DNA of 5,582 nt from an uncultured Clostridia bacterium (GCA_934230055.1 CAKQEE010000087.1:1-5582), one strand, 5' to 3'; positions 1-5,582 are shown, numbered from the stretch's first letter. The notes: generated by a model not told the origin, from the letters alone. A program made the numbers and translations.

Positions 1-1262
1 CACAAATTCTTAATATCGTCCAAAGATAATTCCGCCGACGTATGCGGATCGAGATAAGCCGCCATATAAACGTCGTCTTTCTTCTTGCTGCGATAAGCTT
101 CTATCGTCATCAGCTGAACGTTGATATTAGTGCGGTTTAACGCGGCAAGCTGTTCCGGCAACTTCCCTACGTGGCACGGGTTTACTCCGTTTCTGTCTAT
201 TAAACAGGGTACTTCCACGCACGCTTCCTTAGGCAAATTATCTATTAAATCGGTATTCAAAACATTGCCGTTCATTCTGTAAGGGGTATCCGTTACGACT
301 GCCCCGATAATTCTGGAAGCATATTCGAGACTCTTATTATGTACTATATCTATGTTGTTTATCAAATCGTCTCTTTGCTTTTCCCAGCCCTCGATTTGCA
401 AAACGCATCTGCGGGGGTATTCGTTCAAAGGAATATTAAAGCGTTCGATAAGTTCGGGATACCTTTCCTTAATGAAATAGGGCAAATATTCGGAAGTATG
501 TTCGCTCGATTCGGTAATATAGTATCCGAAACGGCGCATCATTTCCAGGCGAACCAAATCCTTGGAAGTTCTTTCTTTATATTCTTCCGTTAAAGAACGC
601 TTCTTGATTTCGGGATATAAATCGTTCCCTTTGCCGTCTTGTATATTCAAAAGCCAAGCCTGATGGTTGATACCCGCAATCTTGTACTTTGCTTCCTGCA
701 AATAGTTTTCCATTCCAAGCTCTGCGAAAAGTTGCGGCACGCAAACCTGAACGCTGTGGCAAAGTCCCAAAGTGCGAACGGAAGTAAAGCGTTGCATATA
801 TCCCGTAAGCATAGCCATGGGGTTTACGTAGTTCAAAAACAACGCGTTCGGGCAAACCTCTTCCATATCGCGGGCGAACTCTTCCATAACCGGCAAAGTA
901 CGCAACGCGCGGAAAATGCCTCCTATTCCCAAGGTGTCGCCTATCGTTTGCTTTAAGCCGTACTTATTCGGAATCTCAAAGTCCGTAACGGTGCAAGGCT
1001 TGTAACCGCCGACTTGTATCGCGTTTACGACGAAGTCCGCGCCGCGCAAGCTGTCTTTTCTGTTTTCATACTTTTTAATCGTCGCTTTGCCGTTGTATTT
1101 CTTGTTGATATTTTGCAGCATCAAAAAGGATTCTTCCAGTCTCTTTGCGTCTATGTCGAACAAAGCGACTTCAAAGTCTCCGATCTCCGGCGTCAGAATA
1201 CAGTCGCCGATGACGTTTTTTGCAAAAATCGTGCTACCCGCGCCTAAAAAAGCAATTTTCAT
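1..1262 (-). CDS. melA: GH4 alpha-galactosidase, MelA-like (C-terminal end cut by window edge)
   Basis: Translating the minus strand from the ATG at 1262-1260 gives 420 open codons running off the left edge. The protein closely resembles E. coli MelA, a cytoplasmic NAD+- and Mn2+-dependent glycosidase that hydrolyses alpha-galactosides by a redox-elimination mechanism. Visible family marks are the N-terminal dinucleotide-binding GAGST (residues 7-11), the block GGYKPCTVTDFE (85-96), TIGDTLG (106-112), LNYVNPMAM (143-151), the metal-site CHS (Cys168-His169-Ser170) and GINH (His200), TESSEH, and near the end AAYLDPHTSAEL. E. coli MelA is about 450 residues as I recall it, so only a few tens of residues are missing. 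An AGGAG (1269-1273) lies 6 nt before the ATG. The gene is 18 nt downstream of the isomerase gene, so the two are probably co-transcribed. Substrate assignment rests on similarity to MelA. Other GH4 members cleave alpha-glucosides or glucuronides, but the long MelA-specific blocks make galactoside by far the best call. Confidence 0.93.
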   Translation of the reverse strand, partial: MKIAFLGAGSTIFAKNVIGDCILTPEIGDFEVALFDIDAKRLEESFLMLQNINKKYNGKATIKKYENRKDSLRGADFVVNAIQVGGYKPCTVTDFEIPNKYGLKQTIGDTLGIGGIFRALRTLPVMEEFARDMEEVCPNALFLNYVNPMAMLTGYMQRFTSVRTLGLCHSVQVCVPQLFAELGMENYLQEAKYKIAGINHQAWLLNIQDGKGNDLYPEIKKRSLTEEYKERTSKDLVRLEMMRRFGYYITESSEHTSEYLPYFIKERYPELIERFNIPLNEYPRRCVLQIEGWEKQRDDLINNIDIVHNKSLEYASRIIGAVVTDTPYRMNGNVLNTDLIDNLPKEACVEVPCLIDRNGVNPCHVGKLPEQLAALNRTNINVQLMTIEAYRSKKKDDVYMAAYLDPHTSAELSLDDIKNL

Positions 1263-1280
1263 AAACAACTCCTATTTGTT

Positions 1281-1859
1281 TTATTCAGGTCTTTTATCAA
1301 AATCCAAAGTTAAATCGTAATCGCCGAGCTTGTTCACCTTAAAGCCGTTCGCCTTATATTCTTCGTAATTAAACGCTTCGAGTTCGTCGATGGCAAGCTT
1401 ATGGAATTCGTAAAAATTATGCCACCATTCCCAACCCTTGCCGAGTTCGTTTGACAAATACGCGTCCGCTATATAGCAAGCGGTTTGCGGCGCAACGTAA
1501 ACCGCGCCCATCGCAAGCACGTTCACCCCGTTTCCCGTAATCGCACGGATAGCGGCGGGCAGGCTTTCCACCACCCCCGCGTGAACGTGCGGGCATTTGC
1601 TTGCCGCAATATGGATTCCCATTCCCGTACCGCAAAACAACATGGCTCTTTCGTAATTTCCTTCGGAAATTTCCGCGCCGACGCGAAGCCCGACTCTATG
1701 AAACATTAAATCGGTGTCTTTGGGATCGCTGTCCTTTTTCACACCCAAATCGAGGATTTTCCAGCCCTTTTTTTCAAGATGCTCCACTACTACTTCCTTT
1801 AACGGAAACCCCGCAAAATCCGCGCCTACTACCAAATACTTATCTTTTACAGTTTTCAT
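1281..1859 (-). CDS. Divergent RpiB/LacA/LacB-family sugar(-phosphate) isomerase with C-terminal extension
   Basis: The 192-residue protein has the RpiB/LacAB fold signatures: GADFAGFPLKE (12-22), CGTGMGIHIAASK (76-88) and NVLAMGA (113-119). Family members interconvert aldose and ketose phosphates such as ribose-5-P/ribulose-5-P or galactose-6-P/tagatose-6-P. Cys76 matches the catalytic base Cys66 of E. coli RpiB. Several other active-site residues differ. The His of the usual GSDHAG is Phe15. The HND motif with the ring-opening His99 is replaced by Gly109-Asn110-Gly111. The usual GGRHQQR phosphate-binding segment is replaced by a Trp-rich GKGWEWWHNFYEF (140-152). Typical members have about 150 residues, and here about 45 extra residues follow. 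A strong GGAGGT (1868-1873) sits 8 nt before the ATG. The gene is first in an operon with the GH4 alpha-galactosidase gene. Family membership is secure. The substrate is unknown, and calling it ribose-5-phosphate isomerase would overstate the evidence. Confidence 0.88.
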   Translation of the reverse strand: MKTVKDKYLVVGADFAGFPLKEVVVEHLEKKGWKILDLGVKKDSDPKDTDLMFHRVGLRVGAEISEGNYERAMLFCGTGMGIHIAASKCPHVHAGVVESLPAAIRAITGNGVNVLAMGAVYVAPQTACYIADAYLSNELGKGWEWWHNFYEFHKLAIDELEAFNYEEYKANGFKVNKLGDYDLTLDFDKRPE

Positions 1860-1875
1860 GATTATTAACCTCCGA

Positions 1876-1971
1876 TTGCGGCGAGCTAAACTTAAATAAC
1901 GGCAAGATAATTCCCGATATCGTCGTTTTTAGCTTTTCTCGCTTTTCCCGCTCGCTCGCGGCTCGCCGCAA
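1876..1971 (-). promoter_or_regulatory. Structured 5' leader of the isomerase-galactosidase operon (11-bp inverted repeat next to the SD)
   Basis: In the predicted leader RNA, TTGCGGCGAGC (1971-1961) is perfectly complementary to GCTCGCCGCAA (1886-1876), with a 74-nt loop between. A second stem can form inside: GCTAAA (1933-1928) with TTTAGC (1890-1885), continued by AACG with CGTT across a bulge. The two stems share 2 nt. The outer stem ends 2 nt before the GGAGGT of the isomerase gene, so it could affect ribosome access. I recognise no known riboswitch class or T-box motif. The repeats are seen directly. The RNA function is inferred. Confidence 0.5.
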
Positions 1972-1975
1972 CAAC

Positions 1976-1991
1976 GTAAATCTCGTTTACA
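1976..1991 (-). promoter_or_regulatory. Candidate operator (inverted repeat, cre-like half-site) at the operon transcription start
   Basis: The segment 1976-1990 is an inverted repeat with arms GTAAA and TTTAC around a 5-nt spacer. Read on the minus strand from 1991 it begins TGTAAACG, which equals the left half of the Gram-positive cre consensus TGWAAACGNTWNCA, but the right half matches poorly. It overlaps the predicted +1 near 1990, a typical position for a repressor. CcpA or another LacI-family protein is a possible binder. The repeat is seen and the binding protein is a guess. Confidence 0.35.
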
Positions 1992-1996
1992 AGCTT

Positions 1997-2025
1997 ATTT
2001 TATCACAACCCGCGTTTTTTGTAAA
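1997..2025 (-). promoter_or_regulatory. Sigma-A type promoter of the isomerase-galactosidase operon
   Basis: On the minus strand, TTTACA (2025-2020) and TAAAAT (2002-1997) are separated by exactly 17 nt. Each matches the consensus at 5 of 6 positions. A TGA just before the -10 fits the extended -10 pattern TGn. Transcription would start near 1990, giving a leader of about 130 nt before the isomerase ATG at 1859. The hexamers and spacing are seen directly. Activity is inferred. Confidence 0.65.
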
Positions 2026-2076
2026 TGTTCGTATGTTGCAAGTTTTTTTACTTATGAATAAATTTACGAAACGAGC

Positions 2077-2110
2077 CTTCGCCGCCGCCGAAGAAAAACG
2101 GAAAAACCGC
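2077..2110 (-). terminator. Weak candidate terminator region after the esterase gene
   Basis: Past the esterase stop codon, the minus strand carries CGG-TTTTT-CCG followed by TTTTT (about 2109-2094). It then has a 5-bp hairpin CTTCG/CGAAG with loop GCGGCGG (2093-2077). Neither is a classical terminator: the first stem is only 3-4 bp and the second lacks a following U-run. It is listed because this is the only hairpin-plus-T-tract sequence between the esterase gene and the next promoter at 2025. Read-through into the isomerase operon remains possible. Confidence 0.22.
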
Positions 2111-2135
2111 CGACCTTATAAAAATATCCTATTTA

Positions 2136-3212
2136 TTATCTGAAAATCACGTCCGAGCTGACTTTTACTCCGTTTTCGTCCTCGTACGTGAAAAAATATG
2201 ATTTCGCGTCTTTAGGAAGCGACTTCGTATCGCTCGTTTCCTCCCAAGAAACTACATCCGATTTACGGCAATCCTCTCGCGTATATACCAAAGTGGTTTT
2301 TATTGAATTTCCCTTCCGTTCCTTATCCGCGGCTTGCAAAAATTCGCCGCCGCATAAAATATGCTTCGCAAAGCAATAATTAACGGGTTCCGCAAAAATC
2401 TCGTAATGTCCGTGCGGGAAAAATTTGCGGTATGAAAAATATTTTTCGCCTTTAATCCGCTCCGTGGTTTTCTTTCTTCCGTTCACAAAAAAGCAGACAT
2501 CCTGCATACCCGCCGAAAACAGCATGGGGATTTTTATGTTTTCGAGATAACTTTGCGGGTCGAAGTGCGTGTTATAGTCCGAAAGCTCTGCGGGGGAAAG
2601 CTTTTTCAGCTGCATTTCCTCTTGCCCCCAGCTCCCCTCGGAAATAAATGCGGAAGAGTAATCTATAATCCCCGCCTGCAACCGTTTTTCCGTCCCGCAA
2701 ACGATCAGACTTAAAAACCCTCCCCAAGATATGCCGTCTATCATAATCTTTTTGGGATCGACGCGCTTATCGAGCGATAACGCGTCTATTGCTTTCATCG
2801 TTTCCAGCACGCTGAAATATACCCACGGGTGTTCTTCCGTTAAATTTTCCTTGCATAGAGAGCCATACCCTCTTATCCCGCAGTTTTCGTTATACTCTTT
2901 TCTACGCTCGGTATCTAACGCGTATTGACTGTCGTAATCGGGCGCGATAGCTACAAAACCGCGTTTCGTCCACTCGAACACCCATTCGTAAAAAGCCTGT
3001 CCGCCGCCGCCGTGTACCAGAACGACGGCAGGATACCCGCCTTCCGGACAAGGATTTTCGGGATAGCCGATAAACGCAAAAACTTCTTTTCCCGCGACCT
3101 TATAAAACAAAGCTTCCGCTTCCCCTTCGTGTGCGGGAAAGGGAAAATCCGCCTTTCTTATACTCGTCGAAGAATCGTAATACTTTCGTATATATTCGTC
3201 TAACGTTTTCAT
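2136..3212 (-). CDS. Alpha/beta-hydrolase, acetyl-xylan-esterase/dienelactone-hydrolase-like
   Basis: The 358-residue protein has a complete alpha/beta-hydrolase core: oxyanion loop HGGGG (67-71), FVAIAPDYD (86-94), nucleophile elbow GISWGG (160-165) with Ser162, the acid strand MLFSAGMQD with Asp238, and PHGHYE with His267 (or His269) as the catalytic base. After about residue 290 comes a small beta-rich C-terminal region ending LPKDAKSYFFTYEDENGVKVSSDV, which resembles the tail domain I recall from carbohydrate-locus hydrolases. There is no signal peptide or membrane segment, so it should act in the cytoplasm, plausibly deacylating imported oligosaccharides. AGGAG (3221-3225) lies 8 nt before the ATG. 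The gene is divergent from the AraC regulator gene over 93 nt and is therefore its most likely target. The fold and triad are seen. Esterase activity and an acetylated-sugar substrate are inferred, and a peptidase or lipase role cannot be excluded. Confidence 0.82.
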   Translation of the reverse strand: MKTLDEYIRKYYDSSTSIRKADFPFPAHEGEAEALFYKVAGKEVFAFIGYPENPCPEGGYPAVVLVHGGGGQAFYEWVFEWTKRGFVAIAPDYDSQYALDTERRKEYNENCGIRGYGSLCKENLTEEHPWVYFSVLETMKAIDALSLDKRVDPKKIMIDGISWGGFLSLIVCGTEKRLQAGIIDYSSAFISEGSWGQEEMQLKKLSPAELSDYNTHFDPQSYLENIKIPMLFSAGMQDVCFFVNGRKKTTERIKGEKYFSYRKFFPHGHYEIFAEPVNYCFAKHILCGGEFLQAADKERKGNSIKTTLVYTREDCRKSDVVSWEETSDTKSLPKDAKSYFFTYEDENGVKVSSDVIFR

Positions 3213-3270
3213 ATATAGTTCTCCTAAAATTATATAAAGTTATCTTAAAATAACATATTTTTAATAAATA
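3213..3270. promoter_or_regulatory. Divergent control region with 16-bp near-palindrome (3239-3254)
   Basis: This AT-rich stretch between the esterase and regulator genes contains GTTATCTTAAAATAAC (3239-3254), a dyad with a single mismatched pair. It lies about 50-65 nt upstream of the regulator's predicted start and just upstream of the esterase gene. A TATAAT (3234-3229, minus strand) is present but has no good -35 at 16-18 nt. It would also start transcription inside the Shine-Dalgarno, so the true esterase promoter is uncertain. A poor -35 beside a dyad fits an activator-dependent promoter, perhaps using the adjacent AraC protein. That link is inference. Confidence 0.4.
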
Positions 3271-3299
3271 TTGACTTCGCTCGGGCTATATGCTACAAT
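3271..3299 (+). promoter_or_regulatory. Sigma-A type promoter of the AraC-family gene, apparently leaderless
   Basis: TTGACT (3271-3276) and TACAAT (3294-3299) are separated by exactly 17 nt, and TGC before the -10 matches the extended -10 pattern. Counting +1 seven nt after the last -10 base places the start at 3306, the A of the regulator's ATG. No Shine-Dalgarno sequence lies between the -10 and the ATG, so the mRNA would have essentially no 5' leader. Confidence 0.7.
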
Positions 3300-3305
3300 C
3301 GACGT

Positions 3306-4043
3306 ATGGAAGTTTTATATACGACGCTCGCAGACGAGTCCCTCACCTATAAAAACTGGATTTACGAAAAGGTGAACGTAAACTTTTCCAGAATGTACTA
3401 CATTTTGGAAGGCGAAGCTTTCGTCATTTTCAAAAATCAAAAAATGCGCCTGAAAAAAGGATATTTATACTTTTTCCCCGCAAAAACGGAATATACGGTA
3501 TACGATAACCCAAACCTACGGCTTTTGCACACTTACGTGCATATCATTACGCAACCGAAAATAACCGACCTGCACGAAATATGCGTCGAAAGCGATCCGT
3601 TCTTAAAAGAATGTATAAAGCTTCTCAGAAGTCATATTCACGATAAAAACATCTCTATCGTCACGGCGATTGTCAAAATGATTGTGTCTTACGTTTTCGA
3701 CGAACGCTCTTCCGAAGTAACCGTTGCAGAAGAGATTAAAAGCTTTATCATCGCAAATCTTACGGAAAGCTTTTCGATAGAGCGCATTTGTAATTACTTC
3801 AATTACTCCAAGGTTCATATAAACAGAATTTTTCATAGCGCCTTCAAAATACCGCCGTACGAATACTATCTGAACCAAAAGCTCAATCTCGGGCTGAAAC
3901 TTTTAACCGAAGGAAAATCCGTTAAAGAAGTCGCTTATTATTTAAGCTACTCTTCTTCAAGCTCCTTTATAAGGGCTTTTGAAAAGAACTTCGGCGCGTC
4001 GCCCTCTAACTATATTTCCATTCTGAAAATCAAAGAGGATTAG
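3306..4043 (+). CDS. AraC/XylS-family transcriptional regulator (cupin sensor plus two-HTH domain)
   Basis: The 245-residue protein starts with a beta-rich, cupin-like sensor region of roughly 85-100 residues, with ILEGEAFVIFKNQ and LKKGYLYFFPA typical of AraC-type sugar-binding arms. It ends with the AraC DNA-binding domain (about 142-240). The first helix-turn-helix is around SFSIERICNYFNYSKVHINRIF (155-176). The second runs from SVKEVAYYLSYSSSSSFIRAF (205-225) into FEKNFGASPSNY, the family's C-terminal signature. Such proteins usually activate carbohydrate genes when ligand is bound. The gene is divergent from the esterase gene and convergent with the GH78 gene, with 30 nt between stop codons. 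The ATG at 3306 is chosen because no ATG, GTG or TTG lies in frame upstream back to 3261 and the sensor fold needs these residues. It has no ribosome binding site and sits at the predicted +1. The ligand is unknown: rhamnose, a rhamnoside or galactose are guesses from neighbours. Confidence 0.92.
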   Translation: MEVLYTTLADESLTYKNWIYEKVNVNFSRMYYILEGEAFVIFKNQKMRLKKGYLYFFPAKTEYTVYDNPNLRLLHTYVHIITQPKITDLHEICVESDPFLKECIKLLRSHIHDKNISIVTAIVKMIVSYVFDERSSEVTVAEEIKSFIIANLTESFSIERICNYFNYSKVHINRIFHSAFKIPPYEYYLNQKLNLGLKLLTEGKSVKEVAYYLSYSSSSSFIRAFEKNFGASPSNYISILKIKED

Positions 4044-4073
4044 CTTTTTTCCTATTCTTTAACTTTTATTTTA

Positions 4074-5582
4074 CTATTCTTTTACGCACTCGTATTCGGT
4101 TATTCCCTTTCGCAAGCACTCGTTTTCTTGCAGGGAATAGCCGTTTATTTTTATCGTGCCTAAAAATCCGTCGTTATCGATTTTTAAGAGTAGTTTATTC
4201 CTGTCTTTTCTCCAAGATACGCTTATTTTACCCGCAGGCGTTTCCACGCTTGCTTCCGCAAAGCGCAGTTTTTCGGGAATTTTCGGAGAGATTTCCACGC
4301 GGTTATAATCTATCAGGTTAATACCCGCAAGCTCGCGATAGAACCACGCGGAAACCGAACCCCAGAAATGATGATTCAGCGAACGCGCCATGCCGTCGCA
4401 ATCGTAAGGCTTAAAATCTTCTAAATTATCGACGTGCTGAAACATTTCCCAAAGCGTGCTTGCGCCTAACCGTACCAAATTCCCGAAGCTCGGCCATTTT
4501 TCGGTGATAATCAGCTCCAAAGCCAAATCGACGTCCCCATTTTTCGCAAGCAAATCGAAAAGATATTTTACACCTGCCACGCCAACTTTCATAACGTCGC
4601 CGCTCTCGTGAATCAAAGAAATCAGGTTGTCGTATGCAAGCTGCTTTTCTTCTTTGCCGAATATGCCCAAGGTAATCCCCATAGCCTGCCCGGTTTGGCT
4701 TTTTCCGAAGATCCAGCCCCTTTCCGCGCAATGCTTTCTGCGGAAATTATCTTTAATTCTCTCTTGCATCTTTTCGGCTTCTTTAATCAAATCGTTCTTG
4801 CCGAGAATTTCGTATATTTTAATCGCGGTCGATAAAATCTGCAATACCGTCAAAGAATCGCACACTTCCACGGGGGTCGACATACTGCCTTCGTTATACG
4901 AACCCGCCTCGCACCAATCGCCGATGCCGTATGCGAATAGCCCGTCGGCGTTTTCTTTCGTCTTTGCGTATTCTATATACTTTTCGATTGCGGGTAAGTT
5001 TTCTTCAAGAATTTCCTTTTTGCCGCTGAAACGATATAATTGATACGGCAGTTCGACGATAACCGCGTCGCTTATCGGTCCGTTCCCCCACTCGTATCCC
5101 CAACCCGTCGTAGGGATAATCCCCGGCAAAACGCCGCTCTCTTTTTGCGATAAACGAATATTATAAAGCCATTCCCGCAAACTGTCGTAAACTTTCAGAT
5201 TATAGCACATTTGTTCCGCCGATAACGCGGCGTCGTCCGTCCAACCGTTTTTCTCTCTGTGCGGGCAGTCGGTGGGGAAATAGAAAAAATTCGAAAAATT
5301 GCTCCGCATCACGCAATCCTGAATTTTGTTGACAATTTCGCTATCCGTCTTAAAGCTTCCGCTTCTCTTAATATCGGAATGTAGCACCGTCGCTTGCAAC
5401 AATTCGGGAGTTGCCTGCTCGGCGGTTAAGCCTTCTACCCGTATATACCGGAAGCCGAAATAAGTAAAGCTCGGCGAAAAGCTCTGCTTTCCTTCTTTGC
5501 ACGTATAACCGACGTGCTGCTGAACGTAATTTTGGTCCCAACGGTCTATAAAGCTTATCGTTTCGATAAGTATATCTCCGTC
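4074..5582 (-). CDS. GH78 alpha-L-rhamnosidase (N-terminal part cut by window edge)
   Basis: The reading frame is open from the right edge to the TAG at 4076-4074, giving 502 visible residues (numbered here from the edge). GH78 enzymes are inverting glycosidases that release L-rhamnose from plant glycosides, rhamnogalacturonan fragments or other rhamnosides. Visible parts are the end of a beta-sandwich domain (FTYFGFRYIRVEG), then the (alpha/alpha)6 catalytic domain with PTDCPHREKNGWTDDA (103-118). The Glu110 in HRE is the probable general acid. GASTLWE (373-379) has Glu379 as the probable base, and LNHHFWGSVSAWFYRELAGI follows. A C-terminal beta domain covers about the last 90 residues. Family members usually have 700-1000 residues, so a large N-terminal portion lies outside. 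A TTG at 5402 could be mistaken for the start, but coding similarity continues without break upstream of it. The gene converges on the regulator gene and belongs to a transcript entering from the right. Whether the enzyme is secreted cannot be judged. Confidence 0.92.
   Translation of the reverse strand, partial: DGDILIETISFIDRWDQNYVQQHVGYTCKEGKQSFSPSFTYFGFRYIRVEGLTAEQATPELLQATVLHSDIKRSGSFKTDSEIVNKIQDCVMRSNFSNFFYFPTDCPHREKNGWTDDAALSAEQMCYNLKVYDSLREWLYNIRLSQKESGVLPGIIPTTGWGYEWGNGPISDAVIVELPYQLYRFSGKKEILEENLPAIEKYIEYAKTKENADGLFAYGIGDWCEAGSYNEGSMSTPVEVCDSLTVLQILSTAIKIYEILGKNDLIKEAEKMQERIKDNFRRKHCAERGWIFGKSQTGQAMGITLGIFGKEEKQLAYDNLISLIHESGDVMKVGVAGVKYLFDLLAKNGDVDLALELIITEKWPSFGNLVRLGASTLWEMFQHVDNLEDFKPYDCDGMARSLNHHFWGSVSAWFYRELAGINLIDYNRVEISPKIPEKLRFAEASVETPAGKISVSWRKDRNKLLLKIDNDGFLGTIKINGYSLQENECLRKGITEYECVKE

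Noticed and set aside
339..956. Overlapping open frames on both strands (plus 339-593, plus 639-956, minus 577-855)
   Set aside because: All fall inside the GH4 gene in other frames. The translated GH4 frame is continuous and closely matches MelA, so these are shadows.
1876..1971. Miniature transposable element with 11-bp terminal inverted repeats
   Set aside because: No target-site duplication flanks the arms, and no second copy is present in the window. The location inside a leader next to the ribosome binding site favours an RNA structure.
3229..3257. Standalone esterase promoter with -10 TATAAT at 3234-3229
   Set aside because: No acceptable -35 is present at 16-18 nt (best TATGTT or ATGTTA), and +1 would fall inside the Shine-Dalgarno. 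It is kept only as part of the general control region.
4044..4073. Possible bidirectional terminator between the convergent regulator and GH78 genes
   Set aside because: The 30-nt gap is T-rich on the plus strand but I find no stable stem. Only very short or interrupted pairings (AATC/GATT, AAAGA/TCTTT) are available.
4052..4082. Direct repeat CTATTCTTT (4052-4060 and 4074-4082)
   Set aside because: It is short, low in complexity and includes the GH78 stop region. It is more likely chance in a T-rich stretch than a functional element.
4627..5043. 138-codon open frame on the plus strand
   Set aside because: It lies antisense within the GH78 coding region, shows no recognisable domain, and the GH78 frame on the other strand carries unmistakable family motifs.
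5400..5402. TTG as the start codon of the GH78 gene
   Set aside because: The same frame stays open upstream to the window edge and encodes family-typical sequence (YFGFRYIRVEG), so the gene simply continues beyond the window.

Overview
The window reads as part of a carbohydrate-utilisation locus of a bacterium with moderate-to-low GC. It is most likely a fermentative member of the Bacillota (Clostridia-like), perhaps from a gut or plant-polymer-degrading community. This is inference from strong GGAGG-type ribosome binding sites, sigma-A type promoters, and the mix of GH4, GH78 and AraC-family genes. No rRNA or marker gene fixes the taxonomy. I see no mobile element, CRISPR array or tRNA.

Layout. 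(1) Minus strand, 1-1859: a two-gene operon. A divergent RpiB/LacA/LacB-type sugar isomerase gene comes first. After 18 nt follows a GH4 alpha-galactosidase (MelA-like) gene whose C-terminal end is cut by the left window edge. (2) 1860-2135: a 276-nt gene-free stretch. It holds a good promoter for the operon (-35 at 2020-2025, -10 at 1997-2002), an inverted repeat with a cre-like half-site at the predicted transcription start, and a leader of about 130 nt with a perfect 11-bp inverted repeat ending 2 nt before the Shine-Dalgarno. (3) Minus strand, 2136-3212: a cytoplasmic alpha/beta-hydrolase (esterase-like) gene. (4) 3213-3305: a short divergent promoter region with a near-perfect 16-bp palindrome. 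(5) Plus strand, 3306-4043: an AraC-family regulator gene, apparently transcribed from its own ATG (leaderless). (6) Minus strand, 4074-5582: the C-terminal 502 residues of a GH78 alpha-L-rhamnosidase, cut by the right window edge and convergent with the regulator.

How the genes may work together (inference). The rhamnosidase and alpha-galactosidase would release rhamnose and galactose from imported plant glycosides or pectin-derived oligosaccharides. The esterase would strip acyl groups. The isomerase would process a downstream sugar or sugar phosphate. The AraC protein is the obvious candidate regulator of the divergent esterase gene and possibly of the other transcripts. No transporter or kinase is visible. 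The most unusual points are the isomerase, which has lost several signature RpiB residues, the leaderless regulator gene, and the structured leader of the isomerase-galactosidase operon.
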